Of a stretch of 64,000 nucleotides of DNA, positions 46,690-57,839 are shown piece after piece (position 1 is the stretch's first letter; each line of letters starts with the position of its first letter). Location: contig NW_022145613.1 of NCBI RefSeq assembly GCF_000002235.5, positions 8,556,429 through 8,620,428 on the forward strand. The letters are read 5' to 3'. Source of the stretch: Strongylocentrotus purpuratus (Eukaryota > Echinodermata > Echinoidea > Camarodonta > Strongylocentrotidae). The notes beneath the pieces were generated by a model that ran no database searches, was not told the DNA's origin, and was given only the letters and a program-made list of their open reading frames with translations. A program made the translations under genes and the position numbers.

Positions 46690-48086
46690 TTACTGTCCTC
46701 TACGATCGTTTTGTCACATGGTATACCGTAGGTTTTAAGATTGATAAAATGAAACAAATCGTTGGGTAGGCAATTTTTAAAAGGGGGCGAAATCGAAATG
46801 GTGGGGAATTCTTCAACATTTTCAATATTTTAACTATTTGTAAACTGAGGGTTTTACTAGTCTATAGGATTTGTTTATAATTCATGACACAGATTTGGGA
46901 CTGCAGTTGACAATGGGTTGAATCAGGGAGCTGATATGGAAAGGAGTAGAATCTCTTTCAATGTCAGGTAAATGTACAAACAATCTTAACACCACAACAA
47001 TGGAATTTGTAACATTTCGTTATTGTTCAATAGAGCTTTGAAATTCCACGTGCCGTGCCGCCGTGGCACCAGCAACTTGCCTGTTGTCGAAAAGGTGGTT
47101 GTGGATCAATTTAACTTTTCACACATTAGAAGGTTATTTTCCCCTAAAACAAGAAAGTGATGGATTTTTAAAAACAGTTTTTGCTAATTTAAAACTTCGT
47201 ACAACTAAAATTGTAGCCTAACAAAACTACAATATTTAAGGATGTTCAGACAAAATGCGCATATTTTAGCGTCACATAAGCGTGGCTTTGTGCGTTTCTT
47301 GTAGCTTTTAATAATCACAAATTTCCATAAGGATCTATTCGCTAGTTCGAGTAGGTTCATGATTTAACAAACGAGATGACATGTACAATATGGCACAGCG
47401 AACTGGTGCATTTTAAGATTGCTTGACGCATCTAATTCTGTAGTCCAGACAACCTGTAAGTTCTTTTGTCTTTAACACCTGGATAAAACATGTCGACAAG
47501 CACCTTGGCTCTTTGTCGGCTTGTTATATGGGGACAAAGAGACCAAATGATGTCAACTCCTTTCATGACACCTTCCTGGTAGAATTACGCTTGAATGTGT
47601 TTAGCTGTGCACTATTCTTGATTGGTTCTGGTAAATAGTTTAACTGTGCACCTGTGGCTCGGGACTTGTACTTGTATCAAGGTGTCAAAATGATTGGCCA
47701 AGCTAACTTTCACACGCGTATGTAACTATGCGAGCATGATTTCTTTTCTTTTATCAGGGGTGTTTATCACGATTACAAACTTTATACTAAAAGTCCTTGA
47801 ATTCCCCTTATGGTGACACATTGGAGTAATATAACAATTCCCTTTACATACCATTTAAGATGTAAAATCCGTTAAGGAGAATAAATTTTAAGGGTAAAAA
47901 ATGTATATTTCATATGGGGAGAGTTATTTAAATTTTGATGGTCAATATGAATCAGTTAACTCATCCTGAATTTCCTTCCAAAAGATTAGGTTAATCCTGT
48001 CATTAAATAGCCTATTATCTGTTTATATCTTGAATTTCTCCCTATCTACCATTTTTAGTGCCTTTCCCCCTATGTCCGTAACTAGC

Positions 48087-48087
<1 letters not shown>
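46690..48087. other. Unassigned intergenic DNA
   Basis: No exon or repeat recognised, apart from an AT microsatellite beginning at 48088. Confidence 0.45.
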
Positions 48088-48125
<38 letters not shown>

Positions 48126-48159
48126 ATGTGTTATTATTTTTTCTTTTTCTTTATCACAG

Positions 48160-48557
48160 ATCACTGGTGGCAAGACCCAAGACCAAGGTATGGACTCATT
48201 GAAATAATAAAAAAAGTTGATGACAGTGGCAGCTTGAGCTACAGGAAAGAGTTAATTCCCATTTTTAAATGCATGGGTATCAAAGGTTTTATATCAGAAA
48301 ACAGGAACAGGAAGGACAGTGGTCTCAAAGATGCTCTCGAAAGTTCTTTCAAGGCAAGCCGCGAAAGGGATAGAGCTTATATGGAGGAGGAGAGGAATCA
48401 CAGAAGGGAAGAAATGAGGCTAAGACAAGACGAGACTGGTCTATGCAAAGGGCACTTACATTGTAAATTTAATGTGAATGGACAGAAATATATTGGTACT
48501 TTTTTTACCCTCACAAGATCAATGGCAGGGAAATGTTCAACTCTACTGTTTTTGTAA
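48160..48557 (+). CDS. Exon-like frame of unknown family, Glu/Arg-rich coiled segment
   Basis: After a polypyrimidine tract and TTATCACAG acceptor the frame reads DHWWQDPRPRYGLIEIIKKV, then YRKELIPIFKCMGIKGFI, and a charged helix (ASRERDRAYMEEERNHRREE). Composition and acceptor suggest a real coding ancestor, possibly an accessory protein of a DNA transposon or the first part of the next entry. No family recognised. The last part (from about 48445) may be intron read-through. Confidence 0.4.
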
Positions 48558-48559
48558 TG

Positions 48560-49820
48560 TCACATGCAATGTTCATCTGGAATAATTGTATAAAGGGAAA
48601 ATGCAAGATTAATATCACATGTCCTTATCCAGTCTGCAAGCCCATTTTCATGAACACACTCTGCATCGGATCAAAGTTGATCAGAGACATTCTGTCAAAG
48701 AGAAACAGTGCATTTTGCTGCAATGATCAGAGAGGGAGACAAAGCCCCAATTAACAAAATCAATCAAGAAGACTGGAATGTCATTCGTCATCACAAAGTC
48801 TTTGCATGTTGTCCCGTCATCTCACTATTGCTGTAGCACAACTCAATGGCAATACCTTCATGCAGGTCTGAGTGTTGCAAAGATGTACAATTTATATAGA
48901 CAGACATGTACAGAGCCTCAGTCTCCGAAGGTGTACAGAAATGTCTTTAAAACATAATTTAACTACGGATTTCATGTTCCCAAAAAAGATGAATGCAAGA
49001 CATGCGTATCCTTCTCAAACATGAGTGCGGAAGAAGAGGCCAAGAACCAGACTGTGCTTGACATTCACTTGAAGAATGCAGTTAAAGCAAGAGAGGAAAA
49101 GGAAGTTGATGAGCAGAAAGCTGCTGTTGATCCCTCATTTGAAGAAAAAAAAAGCTGCCACATTCCACCTGCAGCAAATGATTTTCTTACCAAAAACAAA
49201 CAGGTCTGAAGTATTTTACAAGAGAAGGTTATCATGCTATAATTTGACAGTGTATGACCTGGGTGACAGCAGTGGTTACTGTTATTTCTCCAATGAGACC
49301 GTAACCAAGAGAGGGTCATGTGAGATAGCGTCATACCTGCTTGATTATCTTCGCGAAAATGACGACAATGGTGCAGAGAATGTTGATTTGTTTAGTGATG
49401 GCTGTCAGGGACAAAACAAGAATTCTGTGCTCCCGGCAATGGCAATGGCCTTCTTGAAAGATGCCAAGAATGTAGAGACCATCACATTTCATTATTATGA
49501 GACAAATCGTGAGCAGAGTGAATGTGACTCACTGCATGCCACAATTAGATGCCAGGTCCGCAGATATAGGGAAATTCTACATCCTGCACATCTAGTTGGG
49601 TTAATCAAGGAGGGCCAGACACAATCCACGACCGTAAAAGGTCAAATGTGTGCAAACAAAAAATATCCTCAGTTGGAAATTGTATGCAAAGAGTCTTTGC
49701 TTCCTTAGGACTAGAACCACCGATGAAGGTGCTACTATTGACTGGACCACCTTCAAACAGATCCACCTGACAAAGCAATTCCCTGAGAAGATCTACTTTA
49801 AAGTGTCCCAACTTTAAGAG
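48560..49820 (+). pseudogene. Transposase-like gene remnant, 'SDGCQGQNKN' family
   Basis: Pieces in order: VCKPIFMNTLCIGSKLI (about 48630), NYGFHVPKKDECKTCVSFSN (about 48965), a helical HLKNAVKAREEKEVDEQKA stretch (about 49065), FYKRRLSCYNLTVYDLG (about 49210), GYCYFSNETVTKRGS, LFSDGCQGQNKNS (about 49390) and SECDSLHATIRCQVRR (about 49520). I recall this as a widespread, largely unnamed invertebrate/cnidarian family. The Asp in FSDG and the later E/D in ECDS suggest a DDE-type nuclease, which is inference. The reading frame changes at the A run near 49145 and again after 49705, and stops interrupt the 5' part (e.g. near 48752), so the copy is broken. Confidence 0.6.
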
Positions 49821-49859
49821 AACTTCTACACACTAACAGTAGGCCATGCTCAGTAGATC

Positions 49860-50190
49860 AGTTGCAGTCTGCTACATCCAAAATGGAGGCCAGGTGTACT
49901 GCAACTACTGCCAATGCAGGGAGGGAGAGGGCCAAAGGAAATTGGCAGACAAGTGAGAGGAACCTCCTCATTGAGTTCATTAGGAGGAAAGACACCTGTA
50001 TAACAACTGATTATCAAAGTGTCTTCTCTCTCATGAGGGCATAATAAGAAGGGGCTCTAATAAGATAACATCAGACCTACACACATATTTAACAACACAT
50101 CATGCAAGAGGAATTAAAGAAGTGGGCATGTTAACAGACGGCTACATAGGCCAGAACAAGAACTCTGAAGTAGCTGATTCCAAAGTGTAA
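49860..50190 (+). pseudogene. Second, more decayed copy of the GQNKN family
   Basis: Near 50110-50170 a frame reads RGIKEVGMLTDGYIGQNKNS, paralleling LFSDGCQGQNKNS of the preceding remnant. The upstream 49862-50044 frame (SATSKMEARCTATTANAGRE) is not clearly part of it. This is only a short fossil. Confidence 0.4.
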
Positions 50191-50199
50191 ATAATAATT

Positions 50200-50940
50200 A
50201 CGTAGCTGTGCAAGGGTTATGATACTTTTATCATAGTGGGTCCTTGTCAGATGGTTAGGCTAGCTACGGAGAGGCAAGTAACAGAAGTAAGAAATAACTC
50301 CCATATAAATATTTGAATTTTTTCCATGGATATTTGGGAAGTGTTATGTGGTTTATTATTAATGGCTTGTTATGATTTGTAAAAAAAAATTAAAAAAATC
50401 ATATTGTAGAATTTTTTAGAGAATGTTGAATTTATAGTGAGTTACTAAGTCATAGATTTCCCTTTTCATTTTATGAATTATTTTTGGTTTTACTTCTTTT
50501 ACATGTACATGTAGGTCATCCTGAATGTGTGTAATTTTCCTGCTGATGAAGGAGTCCTCGAAAGGTTTGTAAGACCTGAGGTTGTGTCTGTTGCAGAGGC
50601 GCGGGGGTCTCCATCCAAACGTCGGCCGAGTGTGGCAGGTGATATCGTTGAGGAAATAATAATAGTTGGATCTGTATAGGGTTCATTGTTTGTCAGTATT
50701 GAATAGTATTGAAAGTATTGTCAGTATTGGCACTCATGGTGTTCCACTGTAAATAAGTGTGTTGGTTTATTTTTTATTTTTTTATTTTTTTGTTTGTTAT
50801 ACAGTTAGTTTAATGTTATCATGAAAATGCCTGAAGTAGATTGATGGCATGGTCAAATTTATTTTTATGTTTTGGCAGTGACAACAAAAAATAATTAAAT
50901 AATTGGAGAACGTTTCTAAGAGACAGACATTGCAAGTGAC
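50200..50940. other. AT-rich unassigned DNA with one exon-like block
   Basis: A short block at about 50516-50640 reads VILNVCNFPADEGVLERFVR then a Ser/Pro-rich segment, and could be an exon of the neighbouring remnant. Nothing else is recognisable. Confidence 0.3.
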
Positions 50941-50962
50941 TGTTGGTGAACTTCCTTCCTTC

Positions 50963-51500
50963 AGAAATCCCAAAGCTTATCCAGAGGTTCCTTTATGAAG
51001 GGCAAACTGTGATTGTTGCTGGAGGGTTTGATAATGAAGACGCAGACTCTGAGGTAAGCTGCAATGTCAGTGGGATTCAGAAATGCCCCCATTTTAATTC
51101 CACCCATGAAGAGGGAGATAGTCGAGTATGGCTTCATGCCTGCCAAACAGTCTTTTCCAAAGTTATACATGTATATCGAGGTCCACTTAATATTTCCAGC
51201 TGAGAAGGGTGGTGGTGAGGTAGTGAATACAATGCTAGCATTGGTCACACCAACCAGAATCGGAATTGGTATGGCATAACTTCTCGTTAGTACCAACGTT
51301 GGTACCAACACCAACGTTATACGAAAGATGCTTGAAGGCTGTAAGCGGGTGTAAATGAGTTAAATTCCTGCAAACTCTGGACAGAGGTAGCCCTCTTATT
51401 GCAGCATTCCAGCATTTAGATTCAGAGCAATGCAACAACCCACCTTTAGCTGTCAGACTTAACACAAATGAGGTCATCAATCTTAAGGGTGGGAAAACAA
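50963..51500 (+). pseudogene. Fragment of a 'THEEADTR' transposon-associated protein
   Basis: After the CTTCCTTCAG acceptor the frame reads IPKLIQRFLYEGQTVIVAGG, then CPHFNSTHEEGDSRVWLHAC. I recall the block GGF...HEEADTR(.)xLHA from a large repeat-amplified invertebrate family of unknown biochemistry. The matching continuation after about 51160 is not in one frame. The 53-kb remnant may be another part of the same family. Confidence 0.45.
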
Positions 51501-51506
51501 AGGTAG

Positions 51507-52390
51507 GGGAGAGCGGGGCTAGTCCGCCCTGGGGGCAAGTCCGCCCACCCCTCGATTCTCAGCCTTGCGGTGATTGGATAAAACTTTCGCCGGTGATGTA
51601 ATGACAAACTAGCCACACCGCACAACATACAACAGCACGAGGACAATGACTTTTTGATGAACAAAATTATGCTAAAATTTCCATTTCAAGGCCACTTAAG
51701 TAAACAAAATTGTCTTTACATTTCTTGTATTTACCTGTAGACATTGATGGAGGGTGTGGTGGTAGTTTTTGTTGTTAAAAAGGTATATGTGTCTATTAAA
51801 AAATGTTGGAACAAGTCAACATCCGTTGTATATTTTGCCTAGAACAAGATAAACGACGATAACAGCCCAATGGGGCTAGTTCGCCCGTTGTTGGCAGGTC
51901 ATGTTCACCCGGGGGCGGACTTGCCCCGCATTGAGGGGCGAACTTACCCCATTCAATGTGGTTATTCCTACCTTTGGGGCTCTTCAAAATTATTAGAATT
52001 TATTGAAAGTGAAAATACAGGCCCTTACCTGGCAACTTCAGTAAAGTTTAGTGACGATTGTGTTTATTCAACTTGATCTGATTCTATGACTTATTATATT
52101 TATTTATTTTGAGATAAGTTTTGTTTTCCTTTTTCAGAGTCCACCTAGTGTTATCACCAGCTGTTCTACGCCCAGTACACCTTGGTTCAGCTTATTTGTT
52201 CCCATCCTTCATCAGAGATTATTTTGTTGGCTCTAGTTCCTTTTAAATAAATGTTTTGAAGTTTTAAAACACTATATTTGTTTCATGTATTTATTTTCCT
52301 TAACAGGGCGTACCTACCCCGCCAACCGGACGAACCAGCCCCAGGGTGGGGCAATTTCGCCCTTTTGTCGTAATTAACTTTATGATTCGT
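51507..52390. repeat. Repeat with scattered GGGGCAAGTCCGCCC motifs in both orientations
   Basis: GGGGCAAGTCCGCCC near 51532 has an exact inverse, GGGCGGACTTGCCCC, near 51913. Variants (GGGGCTAGTCCGCCC near 51514; GGGGCTAGTTCGCCC near 51874; GGGGCGAACTTACCCC near 51935; then GGGCGTACCTACCCC and GGGGCAATTTCGCCC near 52308 and 52350) recur. Between them is AT-rich DNA. This is a motif-clustered element of unknown class. Confidence 0.65.
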
Positions 52391-52708
52391 TTTTGTGAAA
52401 ACTGTGTGCCTGACTCCAGTGAGAGTGGGATATTAGCTAGACATTACCTATGACTTGATACATGAAAAAGCATGGTCTTCCTGCGTATGAAATGACGGCT
52501 CTAGAAGAGTTATATCAAAAATAGGGCATACACTCCCCACTCTCCCCTTCTTGATGGGATCGTGGAAAATCCTGTCAATATTTCATCAACTATCATGATA
52601 GAAGAGGGTGAAGGATGTTTCTCACCAGTGTTGATTAGAAGAACGGTAGAATCCATCTCAAATGGAAAAGAGATTAACGTAGTGGTAGGTACTGGCTAGG
52701 GTCTACAC

Positions 52709-52807
52709 ATGTTCCCCGAGAGGACTGCGGATGTCATCACAGCCTGTGCTTGCTTGCATAACATCAGCAAGCATCTAAAGCAGCCAGAGGTGCATGAGGA
52801 CGACTGA
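52709..52807 (+). pseudogene. PIF/Harbinger transposase C-terminal fragment (HARBI1-like)
   Basis: A 32-codon frame reads MFPERTADVITACACLHNIS then KHLKQPEVHEDD. It matches the C-terminal helix of HARBI1-like DDE_Tnp_4 transposases, which typically carry a PE(R/K)A...ACA.LHN motif (family knowledge). The upstream catalytic part is not recognisable in frame, so this is a fragment. Confidence 0.6.
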
Positions 52808-53019
52808 GCTGATGTTGATGACATGAGGAGAGAGATGAAGAAGGTGATGCTTTAAGGGGAAGACAAGTCCAAGATGACATCATTAATAATTTCTTTGCTT
52901 CTAGATTATCAGTGATGTGCGAGATATATATATATATATAGATTCTGGTATATTTATTCTTATCATAAGTTGTGCCGAGACGATATAATTGATTATTTCT
53001 TTTCTTATATATATCACAG

Positions 53020-53830
53020 GACTAAGAGACATGGCGTCAATGTTTCATGCCTTTGATCGTCCAACGTATCTCAGACCGATTCCGTCACATCTTAATGAAC
53101 TGCTCAACATGCCGACATCCATGCTGAATCATCTGAAAGGAGGTGGATTCACCGTCAGCGTCACAGGAGCTATGGGTGAAAGTCTTGGAGCTGATGAAAG
53201 TCATGAAACTCTCATAAATCGTCAAATCAAGATGGCACTTCAGGTAGCAGATCCTCAGCTAATGGATAGACCCACCTTGTACTTGCCATACCGTGCTATG
53301 GGACAGCAAAATCTCTCTAATCAGGTATTTTCTGCACCCTCTCATAAGCCAAATCAATGTGAGCCTCAAAGAGAAGCAATCATCAAGTTGTACATGGACA
53401 CCCTTCAAGACACTGCTGTAACAAGAAATGGACCAAGGGATGCCACTCTACACACTCTCATGGGTATCCAACCTGCAGACGAGGTTCAGAGAAAAGACCT
53501 TTCTGAATTGTATAAAATAGGATTAAAGGACCTAGAGGCTTACAAATTCCACACAAATCCTTCATATTTCAAGCGTACAAGCACCATGATGAAAACGAAT
53601 GCTACGCACATTTCTACTAGACACAAAGAAAGAACAAATCAACCAAAAGGAGAAGAATAAGCGCATTGTTGCTGCTTGCCTTCGTAGTCAGATCGCCCAT
53701 GCTAAAAAGGCAGGACAGCCCATCCAGAAGCTTGGACAGTACATCCAATTTCCCCTGGCCATTGCCAACGATAACGGAAGGATTTACAAAGAGAGCAAAT
53801 CTGTAACAACGTCTCATTTGTCCATTTGCC
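53020..53830 (+). pseudogene. Remnant of an amplified 'FDRPTYLR' protein family
   Basis: From a TATATCACAG acceptor (about 53019) the frame reads MASMFHAFDRPTYLRPIPSH, then LLNMPTSMLNHLKGGGFTVS, and ADESHETLINRQIK, a pattern I recall from large multi-copy invertebrate gene families of unknown function associated with mobile DNA. The homologous reading moves to another frame near 53620 (NKRIVAACLRSQIAHAKKAG, then FPLAIANDNGRIYKESK), so one frameshift separates 53020-53640 from 53640-53830. Confidence 0.5.
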
Positions 53831-54211
53831 ATCCTGATGCCAGTACACAGCAAAATGGGCATTTTAGGAAGGGATACTTCTTCTTGTTCTGGGTGTCCTT
53901 AGCTATTTTTTTTTTACAGTTGCTAGTGCTATTGATTGTTATGCGATTTTAAAAATGATTTATGTATTCTTTATAGTCCTGCTCCTACTAACACTCAAGT
54001 TAATAAGTTTCCAGAAATATGCATTTGCTATTAGTGTATTAAAGGTAGTTGTATTGCCTTTAGAATTAAGGGTGTTTGGAGAAAAAGAAACATATATATA
54101 CATGTACCTGTGCACCAGATAATAGTCAGGCAGCCATCTCGATATACCTTGTTTTAGGGTCTATATATTTTATTTTTTTGTTGGATTGTGTGAGTAGTTG
54201 GAATAGGTGAT

Positions 54212-54480
54212 ATGAAACACTGGTTAGCCGCCTTCGCGCTCCTCCCAATGCCCGCATCATTTGGTCCAATGTATTGTCACGAAGGACTTACAGAGGCTTC
54301 GACAAGGATGAACAGCCAAACAATTGACAGAAAGCGGCTAGCATTGAACAAGTTTGCCAGGAATATATGCCGCAGAATTGGGGGCCGTTCATTGGATCAT
54401 TCAGGGATTTAGGGCATTGGATCAAGCGGCACGAGCTGTTTCGTAGTGATGGAATACATCTTTCTGGCAGGAAATGACTT
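54212..54480 (+). mobile_element. Decayed SGNH-hydrolase-like module, probable mobile-element fossil
   Basis: Short similarities to the C-terminal block of SGNH/GDSL-like domains are visible: ARIIWSNVLSRRTYRGFDKD near 54247 and LFRSDGIHLSGRK near 54440, with the D-G-x-H-L-S signature. Such modules are known as passengers of tyrosine-recombinase retroelements (DIRS/Ngaro) and other transposons. The piece is broken and isolated; its parent element is not identifiable. Confidence 0.4.
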
Positions 54481-54489
54481 GTTCCTTTA

Positions 54490-55340
54490 CAGCCTTTTTC
54501 GTGAGTTGACGAATATTGGATAGACTTCATTCAAGTTCTTTGGTGTCATGAGCTTGGTCTCGGTCGTGTTCATAAATGTTTCTTTCATTTAATACTGTTT
54601 TCAGTTTTAACAATAATTCAAGTCAAAACGAAAAATATCTGTTCACGATTAATTTTGTTAATTGGTTTATTTGCTCAAGCTTCAAATGGCAAAAAGGTAT
54701 AGTTAAACGAAATACTAAGGCAACAAAACATCAATAGTATAAGGACCACAGACAATGATTATTCCTAGACTGTAGGCTCCCAATTCTGCCTGTACAGACT
54801 GGTGAAGCTCAACTGCCGAAGATTTTGGGGACAATGTGATAATTAGAATATGAAAGTAACATACATGAGCCTACAGGAAAACAAAAATAAAGGGCTTTCA
54901 GAGTAGGACTTCATAGAAAAAAAAGGGGTGGCATTCAGTGTGTACTATTAATTAAGCCTGAGTGTAAACTTATTCAATTTTGCGCGCAATTTGTAATTTT
55001 CAGTGTAAATTGACCCCAAAAAATCTTTTTTAATTAACTTTTTTGCTGCACATTTACTATATATCTTTAGAACCATGACTTCTATTATACTTTGATGCCA
55101 TTTTTATAAAAAATAAAGCCAATATAAATTACTCAAGTGATGGCGGAAACTGGATTTTGAGGTTCTAGCGCTGCACAAATCTTAAACCATGGGCCTAAAA
55201 AGGAAGTCAATGAAAAACCAGAAACACATGGATGATGTTGGGTCAGGGTGGACTCCAACATCGAATAAGCTGGCGCAGACGTGGGCAGAGAAGGTGAAGA
55301 CGACGTATCTCAGTTCAAGATGACTGTCGAAGACCAGATT
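54490..55340. other. Unassigned AT-rich DNA
   Basis: No gene or repeat boundary recognised. Confidence 0.45.
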
Positions 55341-55356
55341 GTAGCCTTTTTGAGGC

Positions 55357-55860
55357 CCACCCATGCTTCTATGCGAAGGATGATGGAGACTACAAGAACA
55401 GAGACAAAAAGAATAGATTGCTGGAAGACTTCGTCAAAGAGCTGGGCCATGGATACACGGCATGGTAAGGAAAATCCCCTTGTCAATTTCAATCATTGCT
55501 ATTGTGATTTTGGTGACTTCATTATATATGAATAGTTTATGCATCTACTTTTCATTTTAAGATCCTGAATTGTACGATTTACTTTTTAACAATCAACATC
55601 TATTAATCTAATATGCTTTCTTGTTCATGTATCCAGCAACAAAGATCCTGATGAGGTTTACATCCAACAGGACAAACTACGGTAAACTGAAAAAGAAGGT
55701 GAAGGTGAAGGGGGGTAAGTCAGCGTCTACTGCTCTGAAGCTAACCCGACTATAACAATGGACGTTGAGGCGGTATGCCTTCCTGGATTCCTATATGACC
55801 ATTCGACTGGCGGACGACTTAGGATCGGTAAGCATTTTATTCTTGTGACAATGTTGTCAC
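55357..55860 (+). pseudogene. MADF-like domain fragment (PIF/Harbinger accessory type)
   Basis: One exon (about 55357-55464) reads HPCFYAKDDGDYKNRDKKNR and LLEDFVKELGHG, a MADF/Myb-SANT-like pattern, and ends at a GTAAGG donor. The next block, after the ATCCAG acceptor at 55636, reads TKILMRFTSNRTNYGKLKKK, the expected helix-3 region, but in a frame not reached by the splice phase, so the copy appears shifted. Proteins of this type accompany PIF/Harbinger transposases, which agrees with the HARBI1-like piece at 52.7 kb (inference). Confidence 0.45.
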
Positions 55861-55904
55861 TGAAGTTGATAAACTGAAACAAAGCCAGACACGGTAAGCA
55901 AGGT

Positions 55905-56110
55905 ATTTCGACAGACGTACAAGGAAGTTGAAAGACCTCACACAAGGAGCAGTTGTACGTGTCAAGCCATTTTACAATGACAGAAAGTGGAAGAGTGGTA
56001 TCCAGAAGAAACTAGATGATCGCTCATACAAAGTTCAATGTGAAGGTTGGATCTTGAGAAGGAACAGGGAACGTACACCTCAGAGCCACGTCTCATGCTT
56101 CTTTCATCTT
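55905..56110 (+). mobile_element. Ty3/Gypsy-like pol C-terminal tail, short fossil
   Basis: The segment resembles the end of integrase/pol in Ty3/Gypsy-type elements: DLTQGAVVRVKPFYNDRKW followed by DDRSYKVQCEGWILRRNRE. No LTRs or other pol domains adjoin it. It is an old, broken, isolated piece. Confidence 0.5.
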
Positions 56111-56190
56111 ACAACACGAAGGGCAAGGGAAGACTCTCTCAAGCAGACACTGAGCACTATGTTTTTCAGTTCCATGATAAATAAGAGTTC

Positions 56191-57440
56191 TTGTGTTTCA
56201 TGCCTCCAATTTTAAAGCACAGCAGTAATTCTGAGCACGACGATAACTTTCCCGAGCACAGCAACAATTCTGAGCACGACATTAACCTTCCTGAGAACAG
56301 TGATGATTCTGAGCATGACAATGCTGATCCTGACAATGATGAACCCAACGATGATCCTCCTGATGGTGATATCGATGGTGATGAGCACCCGCCAGGTGCA
56401 GAGATTGATGAAACTCTAAATGTCCCTCTGTTCAACGGATCCAGTGTAACTAAAGCAGAGGCGTTGTTGATGATGTTGTAATGTGTCATGAGGCACTGTC
56501 TTTTGTTGATCGCTGTTTGTCACCTATTTAAACTGTTCAATGTTCTTGTTGGCAAATACATATTTCAGTCCACAAAAAATATGCAAGTCACAAGCAACAC
56601 GAAGAGAATGTTGAAGACATTTACGACGAGAGAAGATGGACAACCGCCGAGTAATCCCAATAATTTTTCATTTACTTTTAATTCAGATGGACTGCCAGTT
56701 TTCAAATCTTCTAAATATTCACTTTGGCCTATATTCATTATGATCAATGAATTGCCACCAAAACTAGGATTCAATACTCTAATACTTGCTGGTGTTTTGT
56801 TTGGGAAGGTGGAAACCAAAATGGAAGTTTTCTTTGAAAAATTTACAATCAAAGCAAACAAATTGTTCGAGGAAGGTGTTTTTTGGAAACGCAATGGGGA
56901 GATTATTCATAGTAAACTTTACAGTTTTTGCTGCTGTGCAGATGCGCCAGCAGATCAGCGATGCAAAACACCATACGATTTAATGGATACAGTGGATGTA
57001 GCCTCTGCTACCATCCAGGTAAGATAGTGGATAGAGTAATTAAATATGCAAATGATGCTTGTGACTACAAGGATAGAACAGATGAGGAAATGTTACATGA
57101 CATGGAAGAGGCTATGAATACAAATCGCACAGTTAGAGGAGTAAAAGGCCCAAGTGCCCTCATTAATCTTAATAATTTTCATATATGTTGGGGATGATCC
57201 CTGTTGACTTTATACATGCATTGTTGTTGGGTGTTGCTAGACAACTTTCTGAATTCAATGAAGGGTTATTATCCCTCTGAGTCGTTGGGAGTTGTGTACC
57301 TTACCAATATCCCAAGTACTGTTAACAAAGCCAGCCAGCCAGCAAAGTGTGAACATTTCAATTGCCAGGAAGAAGTATGGGCTGCATGCTACAGATGTCT
57401 ATGTTTTTTGTGTTATGAACATTCTTAGTGCAGCGCAGAG
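56191..57440 (+). pseudogene. EnSpm/CACTA-type transposase remnant
   Basis: An acidic N-terminal stretch (SEHDDNFPEHSNNSEHDINL...DIDGDEHPPG) leads to NVPLFNGSSVTKAEALLMML (about 56420). A block from about 56668 reads FTFNSDGLPVFKSSKYSLWP and INELPPKLGFNTLILAGVLF, then GKVETKMEVFFEKFTIKANK and SKLYSFCCCADAP. Next come MQNTIRFNGYSGCSLCYHPG (about 56960), GVKGPSALINL (about 57140) and GMIPVDFMHALLLGVARQL (about 57190). The order and motifs match tnp2-like (Transposase_21) proteins of CACTA elements. The parts lie in at least three frames with shifts near 56485, 56950 and 57190, so the copy is dead. No terminal inverted repeats found. Confidence 0.7.
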
Positions 57441-57839
57441 GGTCCATGAAGACATCGATGGAAGTATGCAGACCCTTGACGACTGTGCAGGCAGTGCACC
57501 GCAGACAGTCAACAAAGAAACCGATGAAAGTATGCAGACCATTGACCCCTATCTAGTCCTATACTGTCGAAAACCCACACAAACTAGGCAATTCAGTTTA
57601 AGGCCTATAACGGAAGGTACCAGTCAACATAAACTTGTATAACTTTCATGTTTCTTTACCTACGATGGTGTTTTAATATTCATACAGTGTATGTAAATTT
57701 TAGCATTTGTGTAATTTTTGTTACATGTACTGTACGGCCCTATTTTATTATTGTAACCCATGAAAGTAGCTGAACTGGACTTTTACCATGCGTAAATAAA
57801 TGAATCAAATTAAATAGAATAGAATAGAAGAAAAGATCC
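57440..57839. other. Gap between CACTA remnant and Mutator-like gene
   Basis: 57440-57640 has a duplicated Asp/Thr-rich phrase (D(E/G)SMQT(I/L)D at about 57460 and 57525) that may be the decayed tail of the CACTA protein. A TAAATAGAATAGAATAG simple run lies just before the next gene. Confidence 0.35.

Noticed and set aside
56166-56489. Ser-rich 107-aa minus-strand frame
   Set aside because: It is the complement of the acidic SEHD repeat of the CACTA remnant.
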